A stretch of 44,592 nucleotides of DNA from Clostridiaceae bacterium (lineage in GTDB: Bacteria > Bacillota > Clostridia > UBA1212 > DUPL01). Position numbers and translations under genes: made by a program. The number at the start of each line of letters is the position of its first letter. Positions within the stretch are counted from its first letter, which is position 1. The stretch covers positions 1 through 44,592 of the forward strand of contig DUPL01000054.1 of the NCBI GenBank assembly GCA_012838385.1, written 5' to 3'. This document shows, one piece after another, positions 7,825-17,925 of the stretch. The notes beneath the pieces are model-generated. The model saw nothing but the letters and a program-made list of their open reading frames with translations. It searched no databases and was not told the DNA's origin.

Positions 7825-8193
7825 TTAATCGGTAACTGCACCGACAGTATACTCGGTGACAATCTTTCCATTTACTATATGATCAGTAACAACCTTGACA
7901 GCCTTCTCAGGTGTCATCTTAACGTATGTTACTTTGTTGCCTTCCTGATCTATTACCTCAACAATGGGCTCCAAACGGCACATACCCATGCAGCCAGTCA
8001 TTGTTACGGCAGCATTTGTCAGCTTTCTCTTGTTTAATTCTTCTACAAAAGCGTGCATTACAGGACGCGCGCCAGCAGCTATTCCACATGTGGCCATACC
8101 AACCACTATCCTAAAATCATGTTTATCATCTCTCAAGCTGATTTCAGCTTTTGTCTTTTCTCTAATAGCTTTTAATTCTTCCAATGACTTCAC
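7825..8193 (-). CDS. hndB: Thioredoxin-like [2Fe-2S] ferredoxin subunit, HndB-like
   Basis: A small iron-sulfur protein of 122 residues that corresponds in size and position to HndB of the tetrameric NAD(P)-reducing hydrogenase. I place the start at GTG 8193, because GGAGGTG sits 7 bases upstream of it. The in-frame ATG at 8208 contains that ribosome site and has none of its own. Visible cluster residues are C36 (MATCGIAAGAR) and C68/C72 (GCMGMC). Only three cysteines exist in the whole protein, so a fourth ligand is not evident. It probably passes electrons between the NuoE-like and NuoF-like subunits. Confidence 0.85.
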   Translation of the reverse strand: MKSLEELKAIREKTKAEISLRDDKHDFRIVVGMATCGIAAGARPVMHAFVEELNKRKLTNAAVTMTGCMGMCRLEPIVEVIDQEGNKVTYVKMTPEKAVKVVTDHIVNGKIVTEYTVGAVTD

Positions 8194-8214
8194 AGAAAGC
8201 ACCTCCATATTTTA

Positions 8215-8706
8215 TCATTCCTTATATTTCGCAAGAATATCCGGCACATCATTTGGCGACAAGCGTCCGTAAACATCCTCATTTATGGTTATAACCGGAG
8301 CGAGACCGCAAGCACCTATACATCTGCAACCTTCCAGTGAAAACCTTAAATCGTCAGTACAATCGCCTACGGATATGCCAAGCTCTTCCTCAAGCTTTTC
8401 GAGTACAAGGTTTGCACCTTTAACATAGCAGGCAGTTCCAAGGCACACGGATATTTTGTATTGTCCCTTTGGCTTCAAAGAGAATTGCGCATAAAAAGTC
8501 ACAACCCCGTAAACTTCCGCAAGGGGAACACCCATGCCCTCGGCGACCACTTTCTGAACTTCAATTGGCAAATAACCATATATTGTCTGAGCTTCGTGCA
8601 ATACATGGATAAGGGCGCCTTTTTTGTTCCTGTTCTCTTCGATAATCTTCTGCAACTTTAGCAACTTCTCGTCTGCTACGCTGCATGAACAACTACTACT
8701 TCCCAT
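8215..8706 (-). CDS. hydC: Hydrogenase [2Fe-2S] subunit, NuoE-like
   Basis: 163 residues from ATG 8706, which follows GGAGGG; an upstream in-frame ATG at 8784 lies in the leader and lacks a ribosome site. This is the 24-kDa NuoE/HndA family. A helical N-terminal domain (LIHVLHEAQTIYGYLP, VYGVVTFYAQF) is followed by a thioredoxin-like domain with a [2Fe-2S] site at C88, C93, C129 and C133 (CLGTAC and CRCIGACG). It is the first gene of the operon, directly behind a strong promoter. It partners the NuoF-like subunit. Confidence 0.93.
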   Translation of the reverse strand: MGSSSCSCSVADEKLLKLQKIIEENRNKKGALIHVLHEAQTIYGYLPIEVQKVVAEGMGVPLAEVYGVVTFYAQFSLKPKGQYKISVCLGTACYVKGANLVLEKLEEELGISVGDCTDDLRFSLEGCRCIGACGLAPVITINEDVYGRLSPNDVPDILAKYKE

Positions 8707-8792
8707 ACTTTTAAACCCTCCAATTTTGAATATATAACACAATTTATTACACATACAAAGAATGCATAACTTCACAGTTAGCAAACATATGT

Positions 8793-8821
8793 ATTATATC
8801 ATCACAGATAATTAATATCAA
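8793..8821 (-). promoter_or_regulatory. Sigma-A promoter of the hydrogenase operon
   Basis: On the minus strand, TTGATA (8816-8821) and TATAAT (8793-8798) are separated by exactly 17 bases, and the -10 carries the TG extension (TGATATAAT). Transcription would start near 8786, giving an untranslated leader of about 80 bases before the NuoE-like gene. The near-consensus boxes predict strong expression. No operator palindrome was recognised around it. Confidence 0.8.
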
Positions 8822-8870
8822 TGGTATAATGTTAAAAATCTAACAAATCAACGATACATTAACACATATT

Positions 8871-11800
8871 TTACATTGAAATAATTTCGCCATATCTAAG
8901 TAGATAAATATACGATTCCTTAACCTTCCTCCCCGTTATCTTTTCCAACGCCTCCTTGTATAAATCAATCTGTATTTTGTATCTATTTACAACCACTTCC
9001 ATCATGTTTTTCTGTGGAATGTAATCGCTTTTAAAATCCACAACCACAATTTCTCCATCCTCTTCGAAATAGCAGTCAATTATACCCTGAACAGCCACGT
9101 TTTCATCGGCATGTTCATCCCTTTTTCCCAGAAGTTCACCCCACTTCTTGATAATGGTAAAAGGCACTTCCCTTTCCACCCTGTCCGCCTGCATGATTCT
9201 CTTTGCAAAAGGAGAAAGGATAAATAGAACAACAAGTTTTCTTTCAATAGCTTTTGCCTGCACTTCCGTCATGAATCGCTTCTTGAGCATGTTGTCAATC
9301 AGACTATCAACATAAGCTTTAGCGTCTTCCTCACTTTCAATATTTCTAACAGCATTAAAATCAATCTGCTGCAGACAGGCATGTAGCAAGGTTCCCTTAA
9401 GCGCATGAGACACATCCTTTGTTTTCTCATCCATGAAATCGGGCAGTTCTTTAAAGGAAACTTCCCTGTTCATCAAATCAAACTCGTCTTCAAAATCTTC
9501 TTCCATGAGTCTCTTGACTTCAGTAACTGAAACCTTTGACGGAACAGTTGACAAGGTCTGACAAGGATACTCATAGCCCAATATTTCTGAAACCTTTTCA
9601 TGTATTTTCTCATCAACGTCTTCCTCTAAAACCTCTTCCTTCTTTTCAAAAGAAGCTACAAAATCAGGCAGCTTGTCAATTTCAATTTCATCCTTCGTAT
9701 ATGACTGTATAATCCAGTTACATGCAGTCTTTTCATCCTTCCTTCCATTCAAATGATGGTATGCAAGACTCATAGCAATCCATTCAAGGAAGCTTTTCGA
9801 CTCCAGGATGCTGAAGTTAACTGGACTCAGAGTTTCGAAATCGCATTTCATCCTAATATTTTGAAACCAATTTTCACAATCTTCCTTTATGCTGCCTGTG
9901 ACAATTAATTTCTCTCTGGCCCTGGTAAGGCCGACGTAAAGGATTCTCATCTCCTCTGCCTTGTTATCATGTATTATGCGTCTTTCAACAATCTCCTTCA
10001 TAACCGATGGATAAACAACCATGTTTTCCCTGTCAAAACACGAAGGACCAATGCCCAAAGTCTTGTGCCTCACGAATCTCCCCTTTACATCCTGGGTATT
10101 GAATTCCTGAGCGGTGTTTGCAAGGAACACTACAGGAAATTCCAGACCTTTGCTTTTATGTATGGTCATAATTCTCACCACGTCCATACCCTCTGAAATT
10201 GCGGATGCTTCGGAAAGATCTCCTTTTTTCTTCTTCAGGTTCTCCATATAATTAAGAAATCTGTAAATTCCTTTATGAGAACCTTCATCAAAGCTTGCAG
10301 CCTTCTCAAACAAAAGCCTAAGGTTTGCCTGTTTTCTCCCGCCATCCTCCATTAACCCCACATAAGTGTAGTACCCTGTTATGGTGACAATATCCCAAAC
10401 AAGCTCAGCCGTCGAGGAAATGACACTCTTGTCTCTCAGCATGCCAAGAACATTCAAAAACTCATTTATTTTCTCCCTCAAGGACTCAGCATATCCCGAT
10501 TCCGCATACTCAAGAAGAGCTTCATAAAACAGACAATCCTTCTTATGGAGGCGAATCAGGGATATTTCAGCATCGGAAAACTCAAACATGGGAGAACGCA
10601 AAACTGTAATAAGGGGGATGTCCTGAAGAGGATTGTCAATTAAGCTTAAGAAAGCCAAAACAACACTTATTTCAAGACTTGCAAAAAATCCACCTTTTCC
10701 TTCGTAGTACAAGGGGATGCCACAACTTGCGAAAACCTGTCTGAATATGTCAGCCTTTTCTGACACCGATCTCATCAATATGACAATATCCTTGTATTGA
10801 ATCTTCCGCATGGTCTTTTCACGCTTGTCATAGACCATAAAACCATCCTCAAAGAGCTTTCGGATTTTGCTTGCTATCAGCATGGCTTCAAGATATGTGT
10901 TTTCTTTGGTGGAGTCCTTGTTTTCAATTATCAAAAGCTCGCATTCCGAGTTGTACGCATCATCGTAATATGTGGCACCATAGTTCAAGTACTCACTCTC
11001 TACATAATCCATCTCTGCAGTCTTTTCATTCATAATCCTGCTGAATATATAGTTTACACTGCCAACAACATCTCTTCTGCTTCGGAAGTTTTTATACAAT
11101 CTGACAAGTTTGTTCTTTTCCGTATTTACACTGTATTCGTGGTACTTGTTCAAGAATAAATCAGGACGCGCCTGCCTGAAACTGTATATGCTCTGCTTTA
11201 CGTCTCCCACATGGAAAATATTATTCCCTCTGGCTATTACCTGCAGAATTGTTTCCTGGGTCAGATTCGTATCCTGGTATTCATCTATGTATATTTCCTC
11301 AAACTTCTCCCTTAATTTAAGGGCAACATCTGTAGGAACTATTCTGCCATTCTCTTTTTTGGCAAGTATGTTAAGAGCAATATGATCCATATCGGAAAAG
11401 TCAAATATTTTTCTTTCCTTCTTGGCGTTCTGAAACTTTAAATGAAAATACTTTACTAGCCAAACCAGCCTGCGGATATCCTTGTACACAAGCTCCATAT
11501 CTTTCATGGCTGCATCCTTAGAGCCACCAAATATTTCGCTTACAAGCTTGCCCAACTCCTTTTTCAGTGTGTCCCTTCTTTTCTTTATCAGAACCGCCTT
11601 TTCCCTGTCGTCTTCTTTGCCCACTCTTCCCAGTCTGACAAAGGAAAAAGAATTCATTATCTCAAATGCCTCTTCCCAAGAAGCATTTTTACACATGCTG
11701 CACAAATCACCAAGCATCTCAACATCAATACCAAGAGCATCAAGATAACCGGAAACACCGAATTCTTCGGCCATGGCTTTTGTCCTCTTTGCTTCGGACA

Positions 11801-12470
11801 AAAGACTTTCCAGGGTGATCTCAAGATACTCAAGAGCTTCCTTTCCCCATATGGTTTCTCCGAAATCCTTGTATCTTTTGGGATTCAGTATCTTCTTCTG
11901 CTCATCAAGCCATTCAAAGGGATAAGGAAAACTTTGTATGAAAGAATGAAGATTAAGAATTATGCTTTTTAGATTGTCATCTGTTTTTGAACCGCCGTAT
12001 GTTTCGACCAGATTATGAAAATGAGGGTCCTTCTTTTCGTACCATTTTTCAAGAACATCATCGAGAACCTCCTCCTTAATCAAAAGGGTTTCATTGTCAT
12101 CCGCCACCCTGAAGGAAGAGTCTATTCCGCTTTCCCTGAAATTGCTTTTAACAACATATTGACAAAAAGAACTTATGGTTGATATGTGAGCCTTGCTCAG
12201 AAGAGCCTGCTGCTCTAGAAGTCTTCTCGGATTGTCTGAATCTTTTAATCTTGATTGTATGGATGCATATATTCTTTCCTTCATTTCAGAAGCCGCATCT
12301 CTTGTGAAGGTGACAATTAAAAGCTTGTCCACATCAATATTGTCATCCAATATTCTTTTAATAATTCTTTCCACTAATACAGATGTCTTACCAGAGCCTG
12401 CGGCAGCCGCAACCAACAGATTTTTACCTCTATGATTTATCGCTTCCAACTGTTCGTCTGTCCAAGCCAT
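8871..12470 (-). CDS. addA: ATP-dependent helicase/nuclease subunit A
   Basis: 1199 residues, the length expected for AddA (RexA) of the AddAB recombination enzyme that resects double-strand breaks. The N-terminal UvrD-type helicase has Walker A AAAGSGKT (22-29) after the Q-motif WTDEQLEAI; YIDEYQDTN gives Walker B, and further motifs include GDVKQSIYSFRQA and IHKSKGLEFPVVF. The C-terminal RecB-type nuclease has GIIDCYFEE, VVDFKSDY and the QIDLYKEAL tail. Start ATG 12470 has AGGAG 9 bases upstream; TTG 12476 is too close to that site. addB, normally directly upstream, is absent here. The upstream neighbour is an amidase-fold gene that ends 6 bases before. Confidence 0.95.
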   Translation of the reverse strand: MAWTDEQLEAINHRGKNLLVAAAAGSGKTSVLVERIIKRILDDNIDVDKLLIVTFTRDAASEMKERIYASIQSRLKDSDNPRRLLEQQALLSKAHISTISSFCQYVVKSNFRESGIDSSFRVADDNETLLIKEEVLDDVLEKWYEKKDPHFHNLVETYGGSKTDDNLKSIILNLHSFIQSFPYPFEWLDEQKKILNPKRYKDFGETIWGKEALEYLEITLESLLSEAKRTKAMAEEFGVSGYLDALGIDVEMLGDLCSMCKNASWEEAFEIMNSFSFVRLGRVGKEDDREKAVLIKKRRDTLKKELGKLVSEIFGGSKDAAMKDMELVYKDIRRLVWLVKYFHLKFQNAKKERKIFDFSDMDHIALNILAKKENGRIVPTDVALKLREKFEEIYIDEYQDTNLTQETILQVIARGNNIFHVGDVKQSIYSFRQARPDLFLNKYHEYSVNTEKNKLVRLYKNFRSRRDVVGSVNYIFSRIMNEKTAEMDYVESEYLNYGATYYDDAYNSECELLIIENKDSTKENTYLEAMLIASKIRKLFEDGFMVYDKREKTMRKIQYKDIVILMRSVSEKADIFRQVFASCGIPLYYEGKGGFFASLEISVVLAFLSLIDNPLQDIPLITVLRSPMFEFSDAEISLIRLHKKDCLFYEALLEYAESGYAESLREKINEFLNVLGMLRDKSVISSTAELVWDIVTITGYYTYVGLMEDGGRKQANLRLLFEKAASFDEGSHKGIYRFLNYMENLKKKKGDLSEASAISEGMDVVRIMTIHKSKGLEFPVVFLANTAQEFNTQDVKGRFVRHKTLGIGPSCFDRENMVVYPSVMKEIVERRIIHDNKAEEMRILYVGLTRAREKLIVTGSIKEDCENWFQNIRMKCDFETLSPVNFSILESKSFLEWIAMSLAYHHLNGRKDEKTACNWIIQSYTKDEIEIDKLPDFVASFEKKEEVLEEDVDEKIHEKVSEILGYEYPCQTLSTVPSKVSVTEVKRLMEEDFEDEFDLMNREVSFKELPDFMDEKTKDVSHALKGTLLHACLQQIDFNAVRNIESEEDAKAYVDSLIDNMLKKRFMTEVQAKAIERKLVVLFILSPFAKRIMQADRVEREVPFTIIKKWGELLGKRDEHADENVAVQGIIDCYFEEDGEIVVVDFKSDYIPQKNMMEVVVNRYKIQIDLYKEALEKITGRKVKESYIYLLRYGEIISM

Positions 12471-12476
12471 TAACAA

Positions 12477-13433
12477 TTACTCCTGATTTTTTTGTAATAA
12501 CACTTCAACAATGGATTCCTTAATGTAATTAGCGTATAGCAGCTGGTAACTTTCGTCAGTCAATTTTCTCTCGTCTTCCCTATTAGACAAATACCCAATT
12601 TCCACCTTGACAACATTGCCCTTAGACCAGTTCAAAAACGTAATGTCATTTGCAACCTTAACACCAGACTTTGGAACACCAAGGCCATTTGAGAGTTTGT
12701 TCAGCAAGGTTTCTGCAAAAACCTTGGTTGATTCGCTGGTGGTAAATCTCGGAATATATACCTGCACGCCGTTATCCATAGGATTATTGGATGAGTCACA
12801 GCTTATGCTTATAACGAGATTGCAGTCGTATTTGTTCAAATAGTCCGCCCTTTCGCGGTTGCTCATGGAATGATCAGAACGCTGTCTTGGCATGACAACA
12901 GTAGCACCCTCAAGTTCAAGTGCAGATTTAAGCTTCATCGCCACTTTTAAATTTATTTCATAGTCATATGTACCGGAATATACACCTTGGTGTCTTTCAT
13001 TCATTCTTTCTGTCAAAACCTTGGATTGTGGAGCAATAAACTCTGATTTTCTGTCGAGATTCATTTGACCATCGGCATCAATACCTATTGAATATCCTTT
13101 TAATCTGTCTGGCTCAAAGGCTTCGCTGTCAACAAATGTGGTGCTGTATACATAACCATACACACCATTGTACAGAACCTTGTACCAAATACCTTTTTCA
13201 ACGACAGTTAGAGCACTGACGGAATCCAGTGAATACATTATTGGATATGTAAAGCCGGGGCCTTTTCTAATAGTTAAATAGTTGTGACTTGTCGGAATAA
13301 TCATGGCAGAATCCATGTGGAACAGTTCTTTTTTTACGTCACTGCCAGATGTTCCGCATATCAAAAGCACAGAGAAAACAAAAACAAATATGAATTTGAT
13401 AAACACTCTTTTTCTACTATGTAATTCAAACAT
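12477..13433 (-). CDS. SH3b plus amidase_3-fold protein, apparently without zinc-binding histidines
   Basis: 318 residues from ATG 13433, which follows GAGAGG. A signal peptide or N-terminal anchor (residues 10-27) is followed by a bacterial SH3 domain (about 45-105: LTIRKGPG, WYKVLYNGVYGYV) and an N-acetylmuramoyl-L-alanine amidase type 3 fold (115-315). The zinc-binding glutamates seem retained (E159; VKVEIGYLSN near the end). However, the usual DPGHGG reads DADGQM (119-124) and the usual SIHAN reads SISCD (199-203), so both zinc histidines are gone. I infer a cell-wall-binding pseudo-amidase, perhaps regulatory, rather than an active hydrolase. It shares a promoter with addA, an odd pairing. 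Confidence 0.8.
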   Translation of the reverse strand: MFELHSRKRVFIKFIFVFVFSVLLICGTSGSDVKKELFHMDSAMIIPTSHNYLTIRKGPGFTYPIMYSLDSVSALTVVEKGIWYKVLYNGVYGYVYSTTFVDSEAFEPDRLKGYSIGIDADGQMNLDRKSEFIAPQSKVLTERMNERHQGVYSGTYDYEINLKVAMKLKSALELEGATVVMPRQRSDHSMSNRERADYLNKYDCNLVISISCDSSNNPMDNGVQVYIPRFTTSESTKVFAETLLNKLSNGLGVPKSGVKVANDITFLNWSKGNVVKVEIGYLSNREDERKLTDESYQLLYANYIKESIVEVLLQKNQE

Positions 13434-13481
13434 AACTGCCCTCTCAAATAAACCAGTCACTAACTTCCATAACCCGCTTAA

Positions 13482-13509
13482 ATTATATCATATAATTATA
13501 TTTTTACAA
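13482..13509 (-). promoter_or_regulatory. Promoter of the amidase-like gene and addA
   Basis: TTGTAA (13504-13509) and TATAAT (13482-13487) on the minus strand with a 16-base spacer and a TG extension (TGATATAAT). It lies directly behind the gapdh terminator and about 50 bases upstream of the start at 13433. Confidence 0.6.
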
Positions 13510-13511
13510 GC

Positions 13512-13540
13512 AAAAAAAAGCCACGCATAAAGCGCAGCTT
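13512..13540 (-). terminator. Rho-independent terminator of gapdh
   Basis: On the minus strand, AGCTGCGC pairs with GCGTGGCT (13532-13539 with 13519-13526, two G-U pairs) across a 5-base loop, followed by a run of U residues. It starts 13 bases after the gapdh stop codon. Confidence 0.8.
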
Positions 13541-13552
13541 TTAATCTATTAA

Positions 13553-14647
<1,095 letters not shown>

Positions 14648-14654
14648 TATATAA

Positions 14655-15647
14655 TCAGACAAGTTTTTCAAGTATTTTCTCCTGTTCCTTCGGTTCCCTT
14701 TCACTGCCTGGAAGCACACAGTAAAGAATAAGAAGGCAAAGCATGGTCAGTGAAAAAACATATTTGTAAATATATGGCAGTTCAAGAGGTGTAAAGAAGC
14801 CTTCTATCAATGCGGATATTACCAGTATGGGTATGCAGCCGACTATAAGTTTCACCGCATCCATACCTTTTGTAATCAGGGCATCTTTCCTGGATATCTT
14901 GCCCGGATTAATAAGAGAGTAACCAATAATAAGTCCTGCAGTCCCGCTGACAAAGATTGCAAAAAGTTCAGACACACCGTGAGGCAGTATCAACGACCAG
15001 AAGAATACCGACTGTCCCCGATGCAGGTAAACTCCTGCCAATGCTCCCAGCATAAGACCATTGTAGGCAAGTATGTAAATGGTGCCTATTCCAAAAGTTA
15101 TACCCAAAGCAAAAGCCATGAAACTTACCCTCAAATTGTTCGTGCCTATCATGGATGCGAAATAGGTGCCAATAGATGTGGTAAACTCGTCATATTGTCC
15201 TTCCTGTCTTGAACCTTCCAGAACCTGCCTTGGCAGGAACAGCAAGGCATTGTCCAGACTTATTGCAGTCACAATATAGGAAAAAGCAAATGCAACAACA
15301 AAAATCAGCGTAGCAATAACAAATGCTTTTATATACCTCCTAAGCAGCTTGGGAAAACCTGTGGTAAATATCTTAAAATTGGACGATACCTTTGATTCTG
15401 GTGACGAATATATGAAGGAGTGAGCCTGCCCAACCAGCCTGTTAAGGTAATTGGTTGTGGCACATTCTCCAAAATATGTCCTTGAGTATGCCAAATTGTT
15501 GGCCGCCTTGTTGTAAAGCGTGACAAACCTGTCGATTCTGTGTTTGTCAATGTTTTGCTTTTCAGATATCTTTCTGAAAAGCTTCAACTCCGATTCAAGC
15601 TCTTTCCATGCATTTCCGTTGGCTTTAACGAACTCCTGCTCATTCAT
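14655..15647 (-). CDS. SpoIIM-family integral membrane protein
   Basis: 330 residues. A cytosolic N-terminal part of about 100 residues precedes at least five hydrophobic segments (for example AFVIATLIFVVAFAFSYIV, the glycine-rich ALGITFGIGTIYILAYNGLMLG, and the C-terminal YVFSLTMLCLLILYCVL). The motif LPHGVSELFAIFVSGTAGLIIG is the hallmark of the SpoIIM / DUF95 family. True SpoIIM acts with SpoIID and SpoIIP in engulfment, but this longer form typically travels with RDD, DUF58 and MoxR genes, as here. It is therefore more likely a member of that membrane system than the sporulation protein itself. It is divergent from the RDD gene. Confidence 0.85.
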   Translation of the reverse strand: MNEQEFVKANGNAWKELESELKLFRKISEKQNIDKHRIDRFVTLYNKAANNLAYSRTYFGECATTNYLNRLVGQAHSFIYSSPESKVSSNFKIFTTGFPKLLRRYIKAFVIATLIFVVAFAFSYIVTAISLDNALLFLPRQVLEGSRQEGQYDEFTTSIGTYFASMIGTNNLRVSFMAFALGITFGIGTIYILAYNGLMLGALAGVYLHRGQSVFFWSLILPHGVSELFAIFVSGTAGLIIGYSLINPGKISRKDALITKGMDAVKLIVGCIPILVISALIEGFFTPLELPYIYKYVFSLTMLCLLILYCVLPGSEREPKEQEKILEKLV

Positions 15648-15694
15648 ATGATTCGCCTCTTTATGATATTGATATAAAATTTTGGGTGTGCTAA

Positions 15695-15700
15695 TATAAT
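15695..15700 (+). promoter_or_regulatory. -10 box of the RDD gene promoter
   Basis: TATAAT 44 bases upstream of the ATG at 15744. The only -35-like match, TTGATA at 15669-15674, is 20 bases away, which is longer than usual. The start near 15707 supports translation from 15744 rather than from the ATG at 15711. Confidence 0.45.
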
Positions 15701-15743
15701 AACATTAATTATGGAAGGTATCAACAAAAACAAGGAAGGTAAT

Positions 15744-16601
15744 ATGACTTTGAAGAAAAATGTCTACATAGAAACCCACGAGAATGTAACCATAGAATAT
15801 GAGACAGCGAACCTGGGCTCCAGGTTTCTTGCCCGCCTACTCGATGAAGTCATTGTCTATGCCGCATTGATAATCACGGTAATTATCCTGTCATACACAG
15901 TATTTGAAAACAGCAGTCTAAACCTGTCCAATATAGTTGACAGCTGGAACATCTTATACGTTATCGCCATAGTGTACATTGTTACTTTCATACTAAAATA
16001 TTTCTACTTTGTAATTTTTGAAATGACAATGAGGGGCCAGTCTCCAGGGAAAAAGGCAGCGGGTTTGAGAGTTGTATCCACAACAGGCGAGCCAATTATA
16101 TTCTCTGCTTCCTTGGTGCGCAATCTGCTCAGGATTGTGGATGATTTACCTGCAAACTACCTGGTAGGTGCCGTATTCATAATGTTCAATAAAAAATCCC
16201 AAAGACTTGGCGACATTGCCGCCAACACCATGGTTATAAAAACCAAGGAAAATACAAAGTTCACAAAACAACTTGAACAAATGCTTCAGGATGAAATCAA
16301 CAAAGAAGTAGACATGCAGGAAGTTTTGGACAAGTATCTCGAGTCATCCGAAAACATTAAATCCCCTGACGAAACAATACCGGAAGAAACAAACGCCACA
16401 ATCTCAAAGCATGAATATGAGATTCTATCCGAGTATCTTGCTCAGAGGGAATTCATACACGATTCAAACATATGGGATGTGAAACTGTTCAACTACTTCT
16501 TCAGAAGAGTCAATGCCCAGATACCGCAAAGAATGTATTACGCATATGTAATCCAATTCCTGATAGGCGTTGAAAGGTATAACAGGCAGTTCTATACGTA
16601 A
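15744..16601 (+). CDS. RDD-family membrane protein
   Basis: 285 residues. The only plus-strand gene of the window. Start ATG 15744 is preceded by GGAAGG; the in-frame ATG at 15711 has no ribosome site and is only 11 bases from the -10 box. The RDD pattern is clear: FLARLLDEVIV with the first Arg-Asp elements, two hydrophobic segments, MRGQSPGKKAAGLRVV, then NLLRIVDDLP and the closing KSQRLGDIAANTMVI. After about residue 170 comes a 115-residue charged cytosolic tail, longer than in minimal RDD proteins. It converges on the DUF58 gene with a single base between the two stop codons. It is likely a partner in the membrane system of its neighbours; transport or chaperone function is unproven. Confidence 0.88.
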   Translation: MTLKKNVYIETHENVTIEYETANLGSRFLARLLDEVIVYAALIITVIILSYTVFENSSLNLSNIVDSWNILYVIAIVYIVTFILKYFYFVIFEMTMRGQSPGKKAAGLRVVSTTGEPIIFSASLVRNLLRIVDDLPANYLVGAVFIMFNKKSQRLGDIAANTMVIKTKENTKFTKQLEQMLQDEINKEVDMQEVLDKYLESSENIKSPDETIPEETNATISKHEYEILSEYLAQREFIHDSNIWDVKLFNYFFRRVNAQIPQRMYYAYVIQFLIGVERYNRQFYT

Positions 16602-16602
16602 C

Positions 16603-17913
16603 TCACAGAGCCCCGGATCTCTTTATATCCAGATATCTGCAAACCGCTTCCAAGGATAGCTTGTCGGGCTCCACATCGGAGCTCATTATTCCATTTTTCT
16701 TTAATACGGCTCTTATCTTGTCTCTTTCACCAACCAACTTGACACCAGCGGACTTCAGGTATACATCATCCAACTTCTCAATATCCATATTCGCAATGTC
16801 ATCCACTCTTGGGTCTTTAATGGTTATGGCATATACCAAATGATTTGAAAGATGAGTATTTACGGCATTTGCAAATCTTAATGCTTCATCCACATTGAAA
16901 AGCTCTGTGAAAATAAAAACAAGGGTTCTCCTTCTCTGCTTTAGCTTGAAGGTTTTAATGGCATTGTCATAATCCGCACTGGTCTCCGTATACTCCACAT
17001 TATACAAATTCGAAGCAATGGTTTCGAAGTTGTTCTTTCTGGGAGCAACATACCTTCTTACCTTGTTGTCAAACACCATAAGACCCACATTGTCTCCGCC
17101 ATGCGTGCAGTAATCAGCCAACAGAAAAGCACTGTTTATTGCATAATCCAGCTTCTTTATGTTTTTATACTCTGAATTCATGACCCTGCTGGAATCTATC
17201 ATAATAAATATATATTGATTCTTTTCAGGAACGTAAGTATTTACAATAAGCTCATGTCTTCTTGCCGTGGCTGCCCAGTTGATAATATTGTAAGGGTCCG
17301 ACTGCACATATTCTCTCAAGCTGTCAAACTCACCACCCTGCACATTTCTTCTAGTCTTCTTTATGCCATGAAGAAACATGTTCATGTTGAGAGCGCTGAT
17401 TCTGTAATCGGTAAGGGCTTTCATATTGGGGTAAACCTTGTATTTCTCATCGCTTCTTATCTTGGTCTGCCTTTGTATGAAACCAAATATCCCCAAAGTT
17501 CTTACATATATATTCTCAAAACACACCTCTCCCCTTTTCATAGGGGTCACCTGGTATTTAAAAATCTCCTGGCCGTGGGCGGGTACCCATTTGGCTTCCA
17601 TGGGCAAGGTGTGTTTGAAATGTTCGGGCACGGAGTCCGTAACAGACACAAGAAGAGGTATTGGGCTGTTGTTCCTTACAATTATCTCCACGTCATTTTC
17701 AGCACCAAGGCTTAATTTTGTATTCAGCTCCCTATGGACCTCAAAAACTTCAGGTTTTGGAGTCTGTACAATGTCCACCACAACAAGGCTTGCCAAAACC
17801 AGGTTGACCAGTGTGAATGCCACAACTGCAAAAGCCCAGCCTGCAAACCCGGCAACAAGTACAAGAACTCCTCCTGCAAGTGATAAATATATGAGTCTTT
17901 TGGTAAAAGTCAT
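16603..17913 (-). CDS. DUF58 protein with vWA-like domain
   Basis: 436 residues. Two N-terminal hydrophobic helices (7-49) anchor it. An Ig-like segment follows, then the DUF58 signature EYVQSDPYNIINWAATAR (202-219) and a von Willebrand A-like fold beginning FIMIDSSRVM (236-245), in which the metal motif is incomplete. It is the usual partner of MoxR AAA ATPases: the vWA protein presents a substrate, often a membrane complex, to the ATPase. It lies 12 bases downstream of the MoxR gene in the same operon. Confidence 0.9.
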   Translation of the reverse strand: MTFTKRLIYLSLAGGVLVLVAGFAGWAFAVVAFTLVNLVLASLVVVDIVQTPKPEVFEVHRELNTKLSLGAENDVEIIVRNNSPIPLLVSVTDSVPEHFKHTLPMEAKWVPAHGQEIFKYQVTPMKRGEVCFENIYVRTLGIFGFIQRQTKIRSDEKYKVYPNMKALTDYRISALNMNMFLHGIKKTRRNVQGGEFDSLREYVQSDPYNIINWAATARRHELIVNTYVPEKNQYIFIMIDSSRVMNSEYKNIKKLDYAINSAFLLADYCTHGGDNVGLMVFDNKVRRYVAPRKNNFETIASNLYNVEYTETSADYDNAIKTFKLKQRRRTLVFIFTELFNVDEALRFANAVNTHLSNHLVYAITIKDPRVDDIANMDIEKLDDVYLKSAGVKLVGERDKIRAVLKKNGIMSSDVEPDKLSLEAVCRYLDIKRSGAL

Positions 17914-17925
17914 TTTGTTACTCCT

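Noticed and set aside
8707-8784. Longer N-terminus of the NuoE-like subunit from ATG 8784
   Set aside because: No ribosome site there and the added residues (hydrophobic, Cys-rich) do not match the family; ATG 8706 has GGAGGG.
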